Shown here: piece by piece, positions 55,517 to 64,000 of the stretch
How positions within the stretch are numbered: position 1 is the first letter of the stretch
How the letters are laid out: each line of letters opens with the position of its first letter
From: Tundrisphaera lichenicola
GTDB taxonomy: Bacteria; Planctomycetota; Planctomycetia; Isosphaerales; Isosphaeraceae
Length of the DNA: 64,000 nt
Direction of reading: 5' to 3'
NCBI RefSeq assembly: GCF_051175385.1
Contig: NZ_CP195106.1
Coordinates: forward strand, 434,001-498,000
Notes under the pieces: generated by a model
Database searches by the model: none
The model's input: the letters and a program-made list of their open reading frames with translations, nothing else
What the model was told of the DNA's origin: nothing
Translations under genes and position numbers: made by a program

Positions 55517-57100
55517 TCATCGGGCGGGGGGCGTGGGGGGAGTGACCAGGCCGTTGAGGCTCCGCCGGTGGTGCCAGGTCTGGCGAGCCTGGCCGAGGCC
55601 CTTGGTCCGCTCGGACCAGGCCTTCGCGAGCCCTTCGAGGGCCTGTTCGGCCGGCTCCCCCTCGACGGCGGCGACCCGGGCCTTGGTCAGATCGGCCAGA
55701 TAGCCGGGGGCGTCCGGGACCCGGAGTCCGGGGAAGACTCTCACGGCGTTCATGGTCTTGCTGACCGCATCAGCCCACCCTCGGGCCTCGACACCGGGGG
55801 CCGAGCGTGGGTTGGCCAACCCCTGGTTTAATTGCGAGGACCGGACCGCGAGCATCGGGAATCCCCGCTCGGCCCGGAGGCGATTGGTCGAGTCGGGACC
55901 GGCCAGGTATCGCGCGAAGTCGACCGCCGCGGGTTGCTTCGCACTGGCCGCGACGACCCCGACCAGCCAGCCACCGCCGTGAGGGAGATAGGTCGGGCGG
56001 CTGATCGGCTGGGGTTTCGTCCAGGTGTTGCTGGAGAAGTCGAACAGGCGATCGGAGCCGGGCAGGGGGGCCACCCCGACCGCCGAGCCTTCGGTGCTCC
56101 AGGTCGCCGCCCGCTCGGCCCGATCGATCAAAAACGCGGCCTCGCCCGACCGAAACGCCTGACGGGCCGCGTCGGCATCGAACTTCCCGGCCTCGGGCGG
56201 CCCGAAATCCTTCAGGGCCACGATCGATCGGAGAGACTCGATGAAGGGGGACGAGGTGACTCGAGGCTCGGTGGTCTCGGAGCTGAGCAGGAACGAGAAC
56301 TGGTCGGGGTGGAGCGACATCGAGGCCACCCGAGCCAGATAGGTGGAGTCGCCGACTCCTTCAGGATCGGCCCCCCAGGCGAGCGCGACCCCGGCCTCGG
56401 GCGAGCCGTCGCCGTCCCAGTCTCGACCGTGGAAGAATCGGGCCAGGGCGTCGAACTGCTCCCAGGTTTTGGGCGGCTCCAGGGCCAGCCCGGCGGCCTT
56501 GGCCGCTTCGAGGGAGGCCGGATCTTCGAAGGCCTTCCGATGATAGGCCAGGACCAGCGCCGAGCCGCCGATCGGCAGGGCCACGCGGTCGGGCCCGTAT
56601 CGGGTGACGAGGTCGCGGTAGGCGATCGCGATATCCTTGTACTGGAAGGTATCCGGCGGCGGCTCCGGGGCGGGCTCTCCCCCTTCTGCGGTCGGCTCGG
56701 GGGGGAGGATCTCGGAATCGGGCAGGATGGCCAGGGCCTTGATGTCGACGAGTTCGCCCATCCGGTCGCCGGGGAAGACGAGGATGTCGACGTCTCCGGG
56801 CGCCTTCGGGTCGACCGGCTCGTCTCGGATCGAGAGCTCGGCCCCGGTCTGGGCCATCCACTCCCCTTGTTGGGCCTTGACCGAGGGGAGGATGGCCGGG
56901 TCGCCCACCACGCCCACGACCAACCGGGTCCCCGCGAACGGCCGGGCGGGCGCGTTCTCGGTCGACTTCGGGCCTTCGCACCCGACCGAGGCCAGGGCGA
57001 CGGCCAGGAGCAGGGAGCATGCCCGAGGGTGGCCTGGAAATCCGGGGAGGATGTGGCGGCCGGACCTCTCGGACACAGTGACGCTTCGGACCCGCATCAT
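55517..57100 (-). CDS. Extracellular solute-binding lipoprotein (family 1)
   Basis: 527 residues. A signal peptide ends in a lipobox LLLAVALASVGC (Cys about 41), so it is a lipoprotein. The body matches family 1 sugar-type binding proteins: GTRLVVGVVGDPAILPSV, GDVDILVFPGDRMGELV, VALPIGGSALVLAYHRKAFEDP, PPKTWEQFDALARFFHGRDW, SGEAAFLIDRAERAATW and LPHGGGWLVGVVAASAKQPAAVDFARYLAGP. It would bind a carbohydrate or peptide and feed an ABC importer, but no permease genes are adjacent. Residues about 130-150 form an acidic Pro-rich insert (PEPTAEGGEPAPEPPPD) not usual for the family. Confidence 0.85.
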   Translation of the reverse strand: MMRVRSVTVSERSGRHILPGFPGHPRACSLLLAVALASVGCEGPKSTENAPARPFAGTRLVVGVVGDPAILPSVKAQQGEWMAQTGAELSIRDEPVDPKAPGDVDILVFPGDRMGELVDIKALAILPDSEILPPEPTAEGGEPAPEPPPDTFQYKDIAIAYRDLVTRYGPDRVALPIGGSALVLAYHRKAFEDPASLEAAKAAGLALEPPKTWEQFDALARFFHGRDWDGDGSPEAGVALAWGADPEGVGDSTYLARVASMSLHPDQFSFLLSSETTEPRVTSSPFIESLRSIVALKDFGPPEAGKFDADAARQAFRSGEAAFLIDRAERAATWSTEGSAVGVAPLPGSDRLFDFSSNTWTKPQPISRPTYLPHGGGWLVGVVAASAKQPAAVDFARYLAGPDSTNRLRAERGFPMLAVRSSQLNQGLANPRSAPGVEARGWADAVSKTMNAVRVFPGLRVPDAPGYLADLTKARVAAVEGEPAEQALEGLAKAWSERTKGLGQARQTWHHRRSLNGLVTPPTPPAR

Positions 57101-57296
57101 CTCCCCATCCTTCGATCCAGGTTATCGGGACGACCGACCGGGCTCCATGTTACGGTACGCCCGAGCCTCGGGTCAAACCGATGGGGATGGCCCGGGCGGC
57201 CCTTCGAAATGCTCGGCGGGGCGGTCCGCCGTTTGACAGGCGAACCGCCCCGCGGGGTGCTCATCAAGGGTGCAGGAGTCGCACTCGGCCGGTCGA

Positions 57297-57980
57297 TCAG
57301 ATGTCGATCCCGAGGCGATAGCGAAGTTCCTCGAACTGGTCGCGGTAGACGTCGTCGGTCGAGTGGAGGTGTTCGGCCTCGGAGATGAACTTGAGGGTGT
57401 CGTCCCGCTTCAGGCCGGCGTCGATGAGGATTTCCTCGAATGGCTCGAGGTCGTGGGCATAGACGAAGAGGAGCTTGTGCTCGTCGAACTGCACTTCCAT
57501 GGGGCCGTTGGGGTTGAGTGCGGCCAGGCCGGTGCAGCCGTCGTTCAGCAGGAGCGATTCATAATCGTAGAGGGTGCTCTTGAGGATGACCGTGTCCATG
57601 TGCTCGCGATAGAGGTCGGCGTGGACGCCGGGCTCGCTCTCGTGGCTGGACTCCATCACCACGTCGACTTCCTCGCCCAGGGGGGTGAGCAGGTCGATGA
57701 GGACCTCGAAGAGGCGTTCCGACGAGACCGAAGCGGCCAGGACGGGCATGGAATTGCCGGTCTCGGGGTCGCGGTAGACGTCGCGGCGATACCCTTCCCG
57801 AGGGATCACTTCGAGGCCATAAGACGGCCGTATGGCGTCGGTCAGCGTGAAACCGCCATAGCGACCGACCCGTAAATGGGCATCCAGCTGGTCCTGGTTA
57901 AGGTCATCGAAACTAGTCCGGGGCATACGGGTTGTATTAGTACGCAACACCCGCTCCAGGAAGCGTTGGATAAAGCTCAT
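57297..57980 (-). CDS. Conserved-looking hypothetical protein
   Basis: 227 residues. No named domain. The ribosome site AGGAGGGGG lies 10 nt before the ATG. Predicted alpha/beta fold, acidic overall, with LFEVLIDLLTPLGEEVDVVMESSHESEP and LLFVYAHDLEPFEEILIDAGL. No membrane segment or signal. It is likely cytoplasmic and could be a regulatory or adaptor protein, by analogy only. A candidate promoter (58188-58219) would give it a long leader of about 200 nt. Confidence 0.7.
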   Translation of the reverse strand: MSFIQRFLERVLRTNTTRMPRTSFDDLNQDQLDAHLRVGRYGGFTLTDAIRPSYGLEVIPREGYRRDVYRDPETGNSMPVLAASVSSERLFEVLIDLLTPLGEEVDVVMESSHESEPGVHADLYREHMDTVILKSTLYDYESLLLNDGCTGLAALNPNGPMEVQFDEHKLLFVYAHDLEPFEEILIDAGLKRDDTLKFISEAEHLHSTDDVYRDQFEELRYRLGIDI

Positions 57981-58187
57981 GGGAAGGCATCCCCCTCCTA
58001 ACGTCGGTCTACTATCGGTGTTTCGAATAATTCGGATCCTCGGTCACCGCGCCGAACGCCTCCGGGGATCATTGTCCCCAGACCCAGCCATCCCGGGGAT
58101 TCGTCCGACACCGCGCCCAAGGGAGTCGAAACCCACCCCGGGGACGGTCGCCTTTCCATGGGCACCGCTTCAATGCCGTTCCTCGTA

Positions 58188-58219
58188 TATATACCACGCG
58201 TGGAGTCGAAAATCGCCAA
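58188..58219 (-). promoter_or_regulatory. Candidate extended -10 promoter for the 227-residue gene
   Basis: Reading the minus strand: TTGGCG (58219-58214), a 20-nt spacer ending in TGG, then TATATA (58193-58188). The TGn before the -10 would compensate the long spacer. The gene starts 200 nt downstream. Confidence 0.35.
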
Positions 58220-58318
58220 GGAGCTAAATCGGAGTGAAGTGATTACAGGAAGCGAACCGAATCGAACACGACGCGATAAAAACACTCCTTTGAACATTCG
58301 AGACGGCCCGGTTTGCGT

Positions 58319-58419
58319 CTTTCGTCGAAAGTAACGTGAAGCAAACCGGATGCCATTGGAGATTCATGACGGGAGAGCCGAATAGTTCGGCGGTTTGGCT
58401 CAAGAACTTGAGTCTTTTT
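58319..58419 (+). ncRNA. Structured lower-G+C intergenic block, possible small RNA
   Basis: In the 709-nt gap 57981-58689, three compact stems lie in a row: CTTTCG/CGAAAG (58319-58331, 1-nt centre), GCCGAA/TTCGGC (58377-58391, 3-nt loop) and CTCAAG/CTTGAG (58399-58412, 2-nt centre). The last is followed by TCTTTTT (58413-58419), as in an intrinsic terminator. A longer stem TGACTC/GAGTCA lies just beyond. No promoter is obvious. The only open frames here are weak. Confidence 0.3.
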
Positions 58420-58689
58420 GGTGTTGACTCTGGTTTTTTTGGGGCGGAGTCATTTCTTCAAAATTCATCTATCGTTGTAAGCCCCTGTGGCTCTCGGTAC
58501 AAGACTGCCGTTTTTAAGAATCCTTGCGGTGATTCGAGAAGTCAACCACCCACTCGATCCCGAACTTCGCCGGTTCCTCGCCGGGAACGTCGCATCCCCC
58601 TCGATCTCGATGCTATACTGACGAGCTTGAGGGGGGACCCCCGCGCGGCGGGCCCCGACGGATTGCATCGCTGAAGGGCGGGACGGCCG

Positions 58690-60087
58690 ATGACCATCGA
58701 ACGGGTGGATGCCTACCTCGTATCTCACGGGGCCGAGTTCGAGGAGCAGCTGAAGGCCCTCCTCCGGATCCCCAGCATCAGCGCCCAGCCCGACCATGAC
58801 GCCGACACCCGGCGGGCCGCCGAGTTCCTGGTCGAAGACCTCCGGTCGATGGGCTTCCCCACCGTCGAGCTGATCGAGACCAAGGGCCACCCCCTGGTCT
58901 TCGCCGAGGGGGCCAGGCTCCCCGGTCGGCCGACCGTCCTCATCTATGGACACTACGACGTCCAGCCGCCGGAGCCGCTCGATCCCTGGACCTCGGCCCC
59001 CTTCGAGCCGACCGTCCGCGACGGCAACATCATCGCGCGGGGTGCCACCGACGACAAGGGGCAGATGTTCACCCACCTCAAGGCGGCCGAGGCCTGGCTC
59101 AAGGCCGGCGGCGGCTTGCCGGTGAATGTCAAGTTCCTGATCGAGGGGGAGGAGGAGGTCGGCGGGGCGAACCTGGAGGCCTACGTCGCCGACCATCGCG
59201 AGAAGCTGGCCTGCGACTACGCGGTGATCTCCGACACCAGCCAGTTCGCCCCGGGGATCCCCGCGATCACCTATGGCCTGAAGGGGCTGGCCTACTTCGA
59301 GCTGATCGTGAAGGGGGCGAAGTCCGACCTCCACTCCGGGATGTTCGGCGGGACCGTCACCAACCCGCTCAACGCCCTGGCCTCGATCCTGGCGAGCCTG
59401 AAGGGGCCGGATGGGAAGATCCGGATCGAAGGGTTCTACGACCCGGTCCGGCCGCTCGAAGCCTGGGAGCGGGCCGAGTTCGCCAAGCTCCCGTTCTCCG
59501 AGGCCGAGTTCCTGGAGCAGGTCGGGGCGCCCTCGCTGGAGGGGGAAGAGGGGTACACGACGCTGGAGCGTCGGTGGGCCCGACCGACCTGCGACGTCAA
59601 CGGCCTCTACGGGGGGTATCAGGGACCCGGGCCGAAGACGGTACTCCCCTGGAAGGCCGGGGCCAAGCTCAGCTTCCGCCTCGTGCCCGACCAGGACCCG
59701 AAGCAGGTGGCCGAGCAGTTCCGGGCCCACGTGGCGAAGGAGACCCCGCCCGGCGTGACGGTCGAGGTGATCGAGCACCACGGGGCCCCGGCGGTCCTGG
59801 TCGGGGTCGACAGCCCGGGCATCCGCGCCGCCAGCCGGGCGATCGAGGCGGGATTCGGCAAGCCTCCGGTCTTCATGAGGGAAGGGGGCTCGATCCCCGT
59901 GGTCGGGCTCCTCAAGGAAAACCTCGGGGTCGACACCCTCCTGCTGGGCTGGGGCCAGAACGACGACAACCTCCACGGCCCCAACGAGAAGTTCTCTCTG
60001 GCCGACTACCACCGGGGGATCAAGGCGAGCGCCCACCTCCTGGCCGAGCTGGCCCGCGAGGGAGTCTCGGAATCAGGAGTCGGCTGA
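58690..60087 (+). CDS. M20-family dipeptidase
   Basis: 465 residues, the usual length. Metal and catalytic residues are visible: VLIYGHYDVQPP (His and Asp), ARGATDDKGQMFTHL (bridging Asp), LIEGEEEVGGANLE (base and ligand Glu), VISDTSQF (Asp) and late NLHGPNEKF (His). The lid domain has YFELIVKGAKSDLHSGMFGGTVTNP. It cleaves dipeptides in the cytoplasm with two Zn or Mn ions; relatives act on beta-Ala or D-Ala-containing dipeptides. It is followed by the Uma2 gene with a 1-nt overlap, probably one mRNA. Confidence 0.94.
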   Translation: MTIERVDAYLVSHGAEFEEQLKALLRIPSISAQPDHDADTRRAAEFLVEDLRSMGFPTVELIETKGHPLVFAEGARLPGRPTVLIYGHYDVQPPEPLDPWTSAPFEPTVRDGNIIARGATDDKGQMFTHLKAAEAWLKAGGGLPVNVKFLIEGEEEVGGANLEAYVADHREKLACDYAVISDTSQFAPGIPAITYGLKGLAYFELIVKGAKSDLHSGMFGGTVTNPLNALASILASLKGPDGKIRIEGFYDPVRPLEAWERAEFAKLPFSEAEFLEQVGAPSLEGEEGYTTLERRWARPTCDVNGLYGGYQGPGPKTVLPWKAGAKLSFRLVPDQDPKQVAEQFRAHVAKETPPGVTVEVIEHHGAPAVLVGVDSPGIRAASRAIEAGFGKPPVFMREGGSIPVVGLLKENLGVDTLLLGWGQNDDNLHGPNEKFSLADYHRGIKASAHLLAELAREGVSESGVG

Positions 60088-60791
60088 TGGCGACTGCTAC
60101 TCATCAATCGGCCTCGGCGACCGAGCCTGTGCCATCGATGGCACCCACTCCGGTTTCGACGCCGATGCCCATGCCGGCATTGACCTTGTACCGGATGTCG
60201 TGCGACCTGTACGAACGGCTCGCCGAACAGGGCCTGCTCGGGCCGAAAGACAGGGTTGTGCTCCTCGATGGTTTGTTGGTGAATCAGATGCCCATAGGCC
60301 CCATGCATAGTACCTCCGTAGCGCTGGGGCAGATTGCACTCCAGGGCGCCGCCCCTGTCGGTTGGTATGTCCGGGCCCAGCAGCCCATCATCTTGCGAAA
60401 CGGACCGCAGGGGGATAGCGCCCCGCAACCCGATCTGGCCTTGGTGGTAGGCACGATCCTGAGTTACACAGGCCGCCATCCGATCGGAACCGAGGTAGGT
60501 CTGGTCGTCGAAGTGGCCTCCGATTCCGAAGCACTTCGTGTCGATCGCTCGGGCCTGGCCCGCTATGCTCACGCCGGGATTCCGATCGCCTGCATCGTCA
60601 ATATTTCGGAGCGCTCGATCGAGGTCCATACCGAGCCCAGCGGACCAGTCGCGGATGCCAACTATCGGAAATTCGAGACGATGTATCCCGGCCAGTCCCT
60701 GACGGGCGAGATCAGCAACACCACCACCGGCCCGGCGGCCATCGCCCCGATCCCGGTCGAGTCGTTCTTCCCGCCGATCGGGATCGAGTGA
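60087..60791 (+). CDS. Uma2-family (DUF820) putative endonuclease
   Basis: About 234 residues. Start 60087 overlaps the dipeptidase stop by 1 nt (TGATG). A Thr/Pro-rich leader (about 1-40) precedes the fold. The PD-(D/E)XK core shows PQPDLALVVG (Asp) and VGLVVEVASDSEALRVDRS (Glu), but the Lys that normally follows, in DRgxK, is absent (DRSGLARYAHAGIP), and the usual YWIV is ACIV. Catalysis may be lost or differ. Uma2 proteins are expanded in planctomycetes and cyanobacteria; their biological role is unclear. No transposase or toxin-antitoxin partner is beside it. Confidence 0.8.
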   Translation: MATATHQSASATEPVPSMAPTPVSTPMPMPALTLYRMSCDLYERLAEQGLLGPKDRVVLLDGLLVNQMPIGPMHSTSVALGQIALQGAAPVGWYVRAQQPIILRNGPQGDSAPQPDLALVVGTILSYTGRHPIGTEVGLVVEVASDSEALRVDRSGLARYAHAGIPIACIVNISERSIEVHTEPSGPVADANYRKFETMYPGQSLTGEISNTTTGPAAIAPIPVESFFPPIGIE

Positions 60792-60861
60792 TCCTCCAGG
60801 ACCGTAGGACTGTCCACAATTCGATCCGACCTCAGCAGATCCAGTCACCGGATGGTCCGCG

Positions 60862-61398
60862 ATGATTTTCTTCGAGTTGTTCCATGATCTGATCGAATCG
60901 AGGTCGCTCGTCGATGTCCGGCGGGACGACCTCGAAGTCTCCGACATCCGAGGTTTCATCCTGGGACTCTCGACGGAACTCGTCCTGATCGGAGTCGTCG
61001 GGGACGACATTCAGCATGATGGTTACGCCATCATTCAGCTCGACGATGTCTCTTTCCTTCGCTGGGGCACGGACAAACTGCTCGGCTGGGAGAAGGTCCT
61101 GGAGGGTCCGCGTGACGACGGCATGGAGAACGACATCGACCTCTCGAACTGGTCCGGTGCGATCGAGTCGGCCCGCTCGAAGGCGCCGCTGGTCACCTTC
61201 CATCGAGAAAAGCTAGATTCCTCCACCTGCTACATCACGGACCGATTCGAGAACACCGATCTCTCGATCGTCGGTCGCCAGATCACGACAGATGGGCAGA
61301 GAAACGGTTCCTTCGCGATCAAGACCGAGGACCTGACTCGGATCGACCTAGGGGGCCGCTATGAGGCCGGCCTCAAACGGATGCTGGACACGGTCTGA
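60862..61398 (+). CDS. Hypothetical protein
   Basis: 178 residues, acidic, no signal peptide or membrane segment. It has a run of strands (DLEVSDIRGFILGLSTELVLIGVVGDD, GYAIIQLDDVSFLRWGTDKL) and ends with a Gly-rich helix (LGGRYEAGLKRMLDTV). The pattern recalls small beta-barrel or immunity-like proteins that follow nuclease-type genes, but this is not strong enough to name. It is 71 nt after the Uma2 stop. Confidence 0.6.
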   Translation: MIFFELFHDLIESRSLVDVRRDDLEVSDIRGFILGLSTELVLIGVVGDDIQHDGYAIIQLDDVSFLRWGTDKLLGWEKVLEGPRDDGMENDIDLSNWSGAIESARSKAPLVTFHREKLDSSTCYITDRFENTDLSIVGRQITTDGQRNGSFAIKTEDLTRIDLGGRYEAGLKRMLDTV

Positions 61399-61495
61399 GA
61401 ATCGCCGGTGATTCTTCCGATCGGCTGTCCGCCACCGGGCGCGAGATCCTGGTGAACGGACCTACTGATATTCATCGAACGGCTGGGGTTATCGC

Positions 61496-62797
61496 ATGCT
61501 CGACCTGAAATATGTCACCGCCAATCCCGAGGCCGTGAAGCAGAACTGCCGGGACCGGAACGTCCCCGAGGTGATCACCGAGAGCATCGACCAGATCGTC
61601 GCCTGGGACGCGTCTCGGAAGACGCAGCTCCAGTCGCTGGAAGACCTCCGGCGTCGCCAGAACGAGGGGGCCAAGTCGATCAACTCGGCCAAGACCCCCG
61701 AGGATCGTCAGGCCCTGATCTCTCAGGGGAAGGAACTCCGGGCGTTGGTGACGACCGCCGAGGATGTCCTGAAGAGTCTCGACGCGTCGATCAAGCTCGC
61801 CCTGGGGCGCGTCCCCAACATGACCCACCCCGACGCCCCGATCGGCGCGACGGAGGATCTGAGCGTCGAGCTTCGGAAGGTCGGCACCCCCCGGTCGTTC
61901 GACTTCAAGCCGAAGGATCACGTCGAGATCGGCAAGGCGCTCGACCTGATCGACTTCGAGGCCGGCGGGAAGGTCTCGGGGACCGGGTTCTACTTCCTCA
62001 AGAACGACGCCGTGCTGCTGGACATGGCCCTCCAGCAGTTCGCCATCAATAAACTGGCCCGTCGGGGATTTATTCCCATCGTCACCCCCGACCTGGCCCG
62101 TACCAGTATCCTGGAGGGGATCGGTTTCAACCCGCGAGGCGAGGAGACCCAGGTCTACTCGGTCGAGAACTCCGACCTCTGCCTGATCGGGACCGCCGAG
62201 ATCACCCTGGGCGGGATGCACGCCGACGAGATCTTCGACGAGTCCCATCTGCCGCTCAAGTACGTCGGCCTCTCGCACTGCTTCCGGACCGAGGCCGGGG
62301 CCGCCGGTCGGGCCAGTCGGGGGCTCTACCGGGTCCACCAGTTCACTAAGGTCGAGATGTTCGCCTACTCGACCCCCGAGACCTCCGGCGCGATCCACGA
62401 CGAAATCCTGGCCCTCGAGGAGGAGATCTTCACCGAACTGGGCATCCCCTACCGGGTCCTCGACATCTGCTCGGGAGACCTGGGAGGCCCGGCCTACCGG
62501 AAGTTCGACCTCGAAGCCTGGATGCCCGGTCGCGGCGAGGCCGGAGAATACGGCGAAGTGACCAGCACCTCCGACTGCACCGACTACCAGTCCCGAAGAC
62601 TCAACATCCGCTACAAGCCGACCGGCCAGAAAGGAACCCGCTTCGTCCACACCCTGAACGGAACGGCCGTCGCGCTCAGCCGGGCGATGATCGCCGTCCT
62701 GGAGAATTACCAGAGGGCCGATGGCCTGGTGGATGTGCCGGGGGTCCTCAGGCCGTATCTTGGGAAGGATGTGATCGGGGCGACGAGATCGAGCTAA
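61496..62797 (+). CDS. serS: Seryl-tRNA synthetase
   Basis: 433 residues, the usual length. An N-terminal coiled-coil arm for tRNA binding (about 30-110: EDLRRRQNEGAKSINSAKTP...LKSLDASIKLALGRVPN) precedes the class II core. Motif 2 is LSHCFRTEAGAAGRASRGLYRVHQFTKVEMF; FDLEAWMPGRGEAGEYGEVTSTSDCTDYQSRRL binds Ser-AMP; motif 3 is HTLNGTAVALSRAMIAVLENYQ. It charges tRNA-Ser and tRNA-Sec with serine. The start ATG has only a weak ribosome site. Confidence 0.97.
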   Translation: MLDLKYVTANPEAVKQNCRDRNVPEVITESIDQIVAWDASRKTQLQSLEDLRRRQNEGAKSINSAKTPEDRQALISQGKELRALVTTAEDVLKSLDASIKLALGRVPNMTHPDAPIGATEDLSVELRKVGTPRSFDFKPKDHVEIGKALDLIDFEAGGKVSGTGFYFLKNDAVLLDMALQQFAINKLARRGFIPIVTPDLARTSILEGIGFNPRGEETQVYSVENSDLCLIGTAEITLGGMHADEIFDESHLPLKYVGLSHCFRTEAGAAGRASRGLYRVHQFTKVEMFAYSTPETSGAIHDEILALEEEIFTELGIPYRVLDICSGDLGGPAYRKFDLEAWMPGRGEAGEYGEVTSTSDCTDYQSRRLNIRYKPTGQKGTRFVHTLNGTAVALSRAMIAVLENYQRADGLVDVPGVLRPYLGKDVIGATRSS

Positions 62798-62815
62798 TCG
62801 GCGGGCGGCAATCGG

Positions 62816-63094
62816 ATGGGTTCATGCCTGGTCAGGAGCTTCGGGCTGGCGTTGTGCCTGTTCGGTCTCTATCTGGGGCTGATGGTGCTCGCCTACGCAT
62901 CCATGATCGACCCTTCGTTCCAGGGGGCTGCCTGGTGGGCCGAATATTGGGGCATGCTCTTTGGGATGTGGCGCGAGGCTGGTTTTTCCCTCGCGATGGT
63001 TCTGGTCGGAGGCTGGCTGCTGTTCGCATTCCCGGAGTTCGTGGGCCAGGTCCCGCCAAGAGTCGTCAAACCAACCTGGGATGACCTCGAATAG
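62816..63094 (+). CDS. Small membrane protein
   Basis: 92 residues, starting 18 nt after the serS stop. Two hydrophobic helices: LALCLFGLYLGLMVLAYASM (about 10-30) and GFSLAMVLVGGWLLFAFPEF (about 56-75), with an aromatic connecting loop (GAAWWAEYWGMLFGMW). The C-terminus is short and polar. No family known. Its position between serS and mgtE may only reflect read-through. Confidence 0.55.
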   Translation: MGSCLVRSFGLALCLFGLYLGLMVLAYASMIDPSFQGAAWWAEYWGMLFGMWREAGFSLAMVLVGGWLLFAFPEFVGQVPPRVVKPTWDDLE

Positions 63095-63138
63095 CCCGCC
63101 GGGATGCTGACCCGGCTCGATTAAGGAGGCCGGCCGCG

Positions 63139-64000
63139 ATGTTGCGTAATCCGCTGCTGGTCCCCGACCTCCGCGAGCTGATCCAGGCTGGCGAGACATC
63201 GGTCCTGAGCGAGTTCCTGGCCGACCACCACCCCGGTCACATCGCCGAGATCATCGAGGATCTGGGCGATTCCGAGGGGGACACGGCGTTAACGCTCCTG
63301 CCCGACCGGGCGCGGGCCGAGGTGATGAGCTACGTCGAGCCCGAGCGTCAGGTCCGGGTGGTCGAGGCGATGGCCCCGAGCGACGCGGCGGCCCTGCTCC
63401 ACCTGATGTCGCACGACGACCGGGCCCACCTGGTCAACCGGCTCGACGACGACCGCGCCGACGATATCCTGAGGAACCTGGCCCAGGCCGAGCGCGAGGA
63501 CATCCGCCGGCTCGCCAGCTACGAGCCCGGGACCGCTGGCGCGGTCATGACCACCGACTACGCCACGCTCCCCCCCCACCTCTCGGTCCGCGAGGCCCTC
63601 GACCGGCTCCGCCGCGAGGCCCCCGACCGCGAGACCATCGACTACAGCTATGTCGTCGACGACCATCACAAGCTCATCGGCGTGGTCCCCCTGAAGCGGC
63701 TGATCCTGGCCCGGCCACTCGCCAAGGTCGAGCAGATCATGCAGCGCGACATGATCTCGGCCCGGGTCGACGACGACCAGGAAGCGGTCGCCCAGAAGGT
63801 CGACAAGTACGACCTCTTCGCCATCCCGATCCTCGACGCCTCCGACATGCTGGTCGGGATCGTCACCCACGACGACGCGATGGACATCCTCCGCCAGGAA
63901 CAGACCGAGGACATCCTCGCCTTCGGCGGCGTCGCCTCCGACGCCGACGACGACGAGGAAGGGGACTACTGGCAAGGACAGGTCCAGTCGTCGGTCCGCC
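63139..64000 (+). CDS. mgtE: Magnesium transporter MgtE, 3'-truncated by window edge
   Basis: 287 residues are visible and the frame is open at 64000. The start is fixed by AAGGAGG (63123-63129), 9 nt before the ATG. The MgtE_N superhelical domain (about 20-130: DHHPGHIAEIIEDL, LHLMSHDDRAHLVNRLDDDRADDILRNL) is followed by two CBS domains (about 135-255: GAVMTTDYATLPPHLSVREAL, YSYVVDDHHKLIGVVPLKRLI, VAQKVDKYDLFAIPILD, LVGIVTHDDAMDIL). The five-helix Mg2+ channel would lie to the right of the window. In known MgtE proteins the cytosolic domains bind Mg2+ and close the pore when Mg2+ is high. Confidence 0.94.
   Translation, partial: MLRNPLLVPDLRELIQAGETSVLSEFLADHHPGHIAEIIEDLGDSEGDTALTLLPDRARAEVMSYVEPERQVRVVEAMAPSDAAALLHLMSHDDRAHLVNRLDDDRADDILRNLAQAEREDIRRLASYEPGTAGAVMTTDYATLPPHLSVREALDRLRREAPDRETIDYSYVVDDHHKLIGVVPLKRLILARPLAKVEQIMQRDMISARVDDDQEAVAQKVDKYDLFAIPILDASDMLVGIVTHDDAMDILRQEQTEDILAFGGVASDADDDEEGDYWQGQVQSSVR

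Noticed and set aside
58336..58674. 112-codon frame in the 58-kb gap
   Set aside because: Starts at GTG without ribosome site and crosses the hairpins and T-run; composition is unlike the genes.
60087..60791. Uma2 as evidence of a transposon or toxin system
   Set aside because: No transposase, inverted ends or antitoxin-like gene lies next to it.

Overview
The window reads as a high-G+C chromosome segment from a planctomycete, most likely of the Isosphaeraceae/Isosphaerales type. The evidence is the family mix. There is an ECF sigma factor coupled to a Ser/Thr kinase with TPRs, a large DUF1549/DUF1553 protein with haem-like CxxCH sites, a DUF1080 (3-keto-disaccharide hydrolase) protein, a double-length UvrA, an Uma2-family protein, a small leucine-rich-repeat protein, and several small proteins of a planctomycete style. 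Genus is not resolved. I see no rRNA, tRNA, CRISPR array, prophage or intact insertion sequence.

Layout. 1-7.3 kb: a partial ECF sigma gene overlapping a 1043-residue kinase-TPR gene, a small Pro/Thr-rich protein, a PSP1-domain protein and a Zn/Cd-type P1B ATPase. 7.3-15 kb: the DUF1549/DUF1553 protein converges on a Tat-exported PhoD-like phosphatase; then an OmpR-type regulator plus kinase operon and two small genes. 15-22 kb: a three-domain secreted hydrolase fusion, an NmrA/DUF2867 dehydrogenase operon with two small unknowns, and an orphan NtrC-type sigma-54 activator with a small unknown downstream. 22-35 kb: a region of short interspersed repeats, a sialidase-glycosyltransferase pair, a DoxX protein, a NERD-UvrD helicase, two convergent histidine kinases and an M48 membrane protease. 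35-50 kb: glpK, the giant uvrA, lactate permease, an LRR protein, a nucleotidyltransferase-HD fusion and a polytopic membrane protein. 50-64 kb: a second repeat cluster, a small phosphodiesterase, a GlmU-like protein, YbjN, an EamA transporter, a CbiX-like protein, a solute-binding lipoprotein, an M20 dipeptidase, Uma2, serS and a truncated mgtE.

Most genes look like chromosomal housekeeping or envelope functions. Genes are often tightly packed (ATGA or 1-20 nt overlaps), and convergent pairs are repeatedly separated by perfect or near-perfect hairpins that could serve as bidirectional terminators. Three orphan signalling genes (one NtrC regulator, two histidine kinases) lie within 13 kb of each other.

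The most unusual content is noncoding: a 33-nt bipartite repeat (TGGGTTCGT, 13 nt, ATGGCTTCGAT) near 21.9-22.25 kb, a related GGGTTCGT repeat cluster near 50.0-50.26 kb, a BIME-like pair of 25-nt palindromic units at 34.73-34.84 kb, a 42-nt palindrome at 26.48 kb and a structured lower-G+C block near 58.3-58.4 kb. The most unusual proteins are the four-cassette UvrA, the prenyltransferase-like/DUF1080/esterase fusion and the nucleotidyltransferase-HD fusion. I did not find a convincing new multi-gene system.
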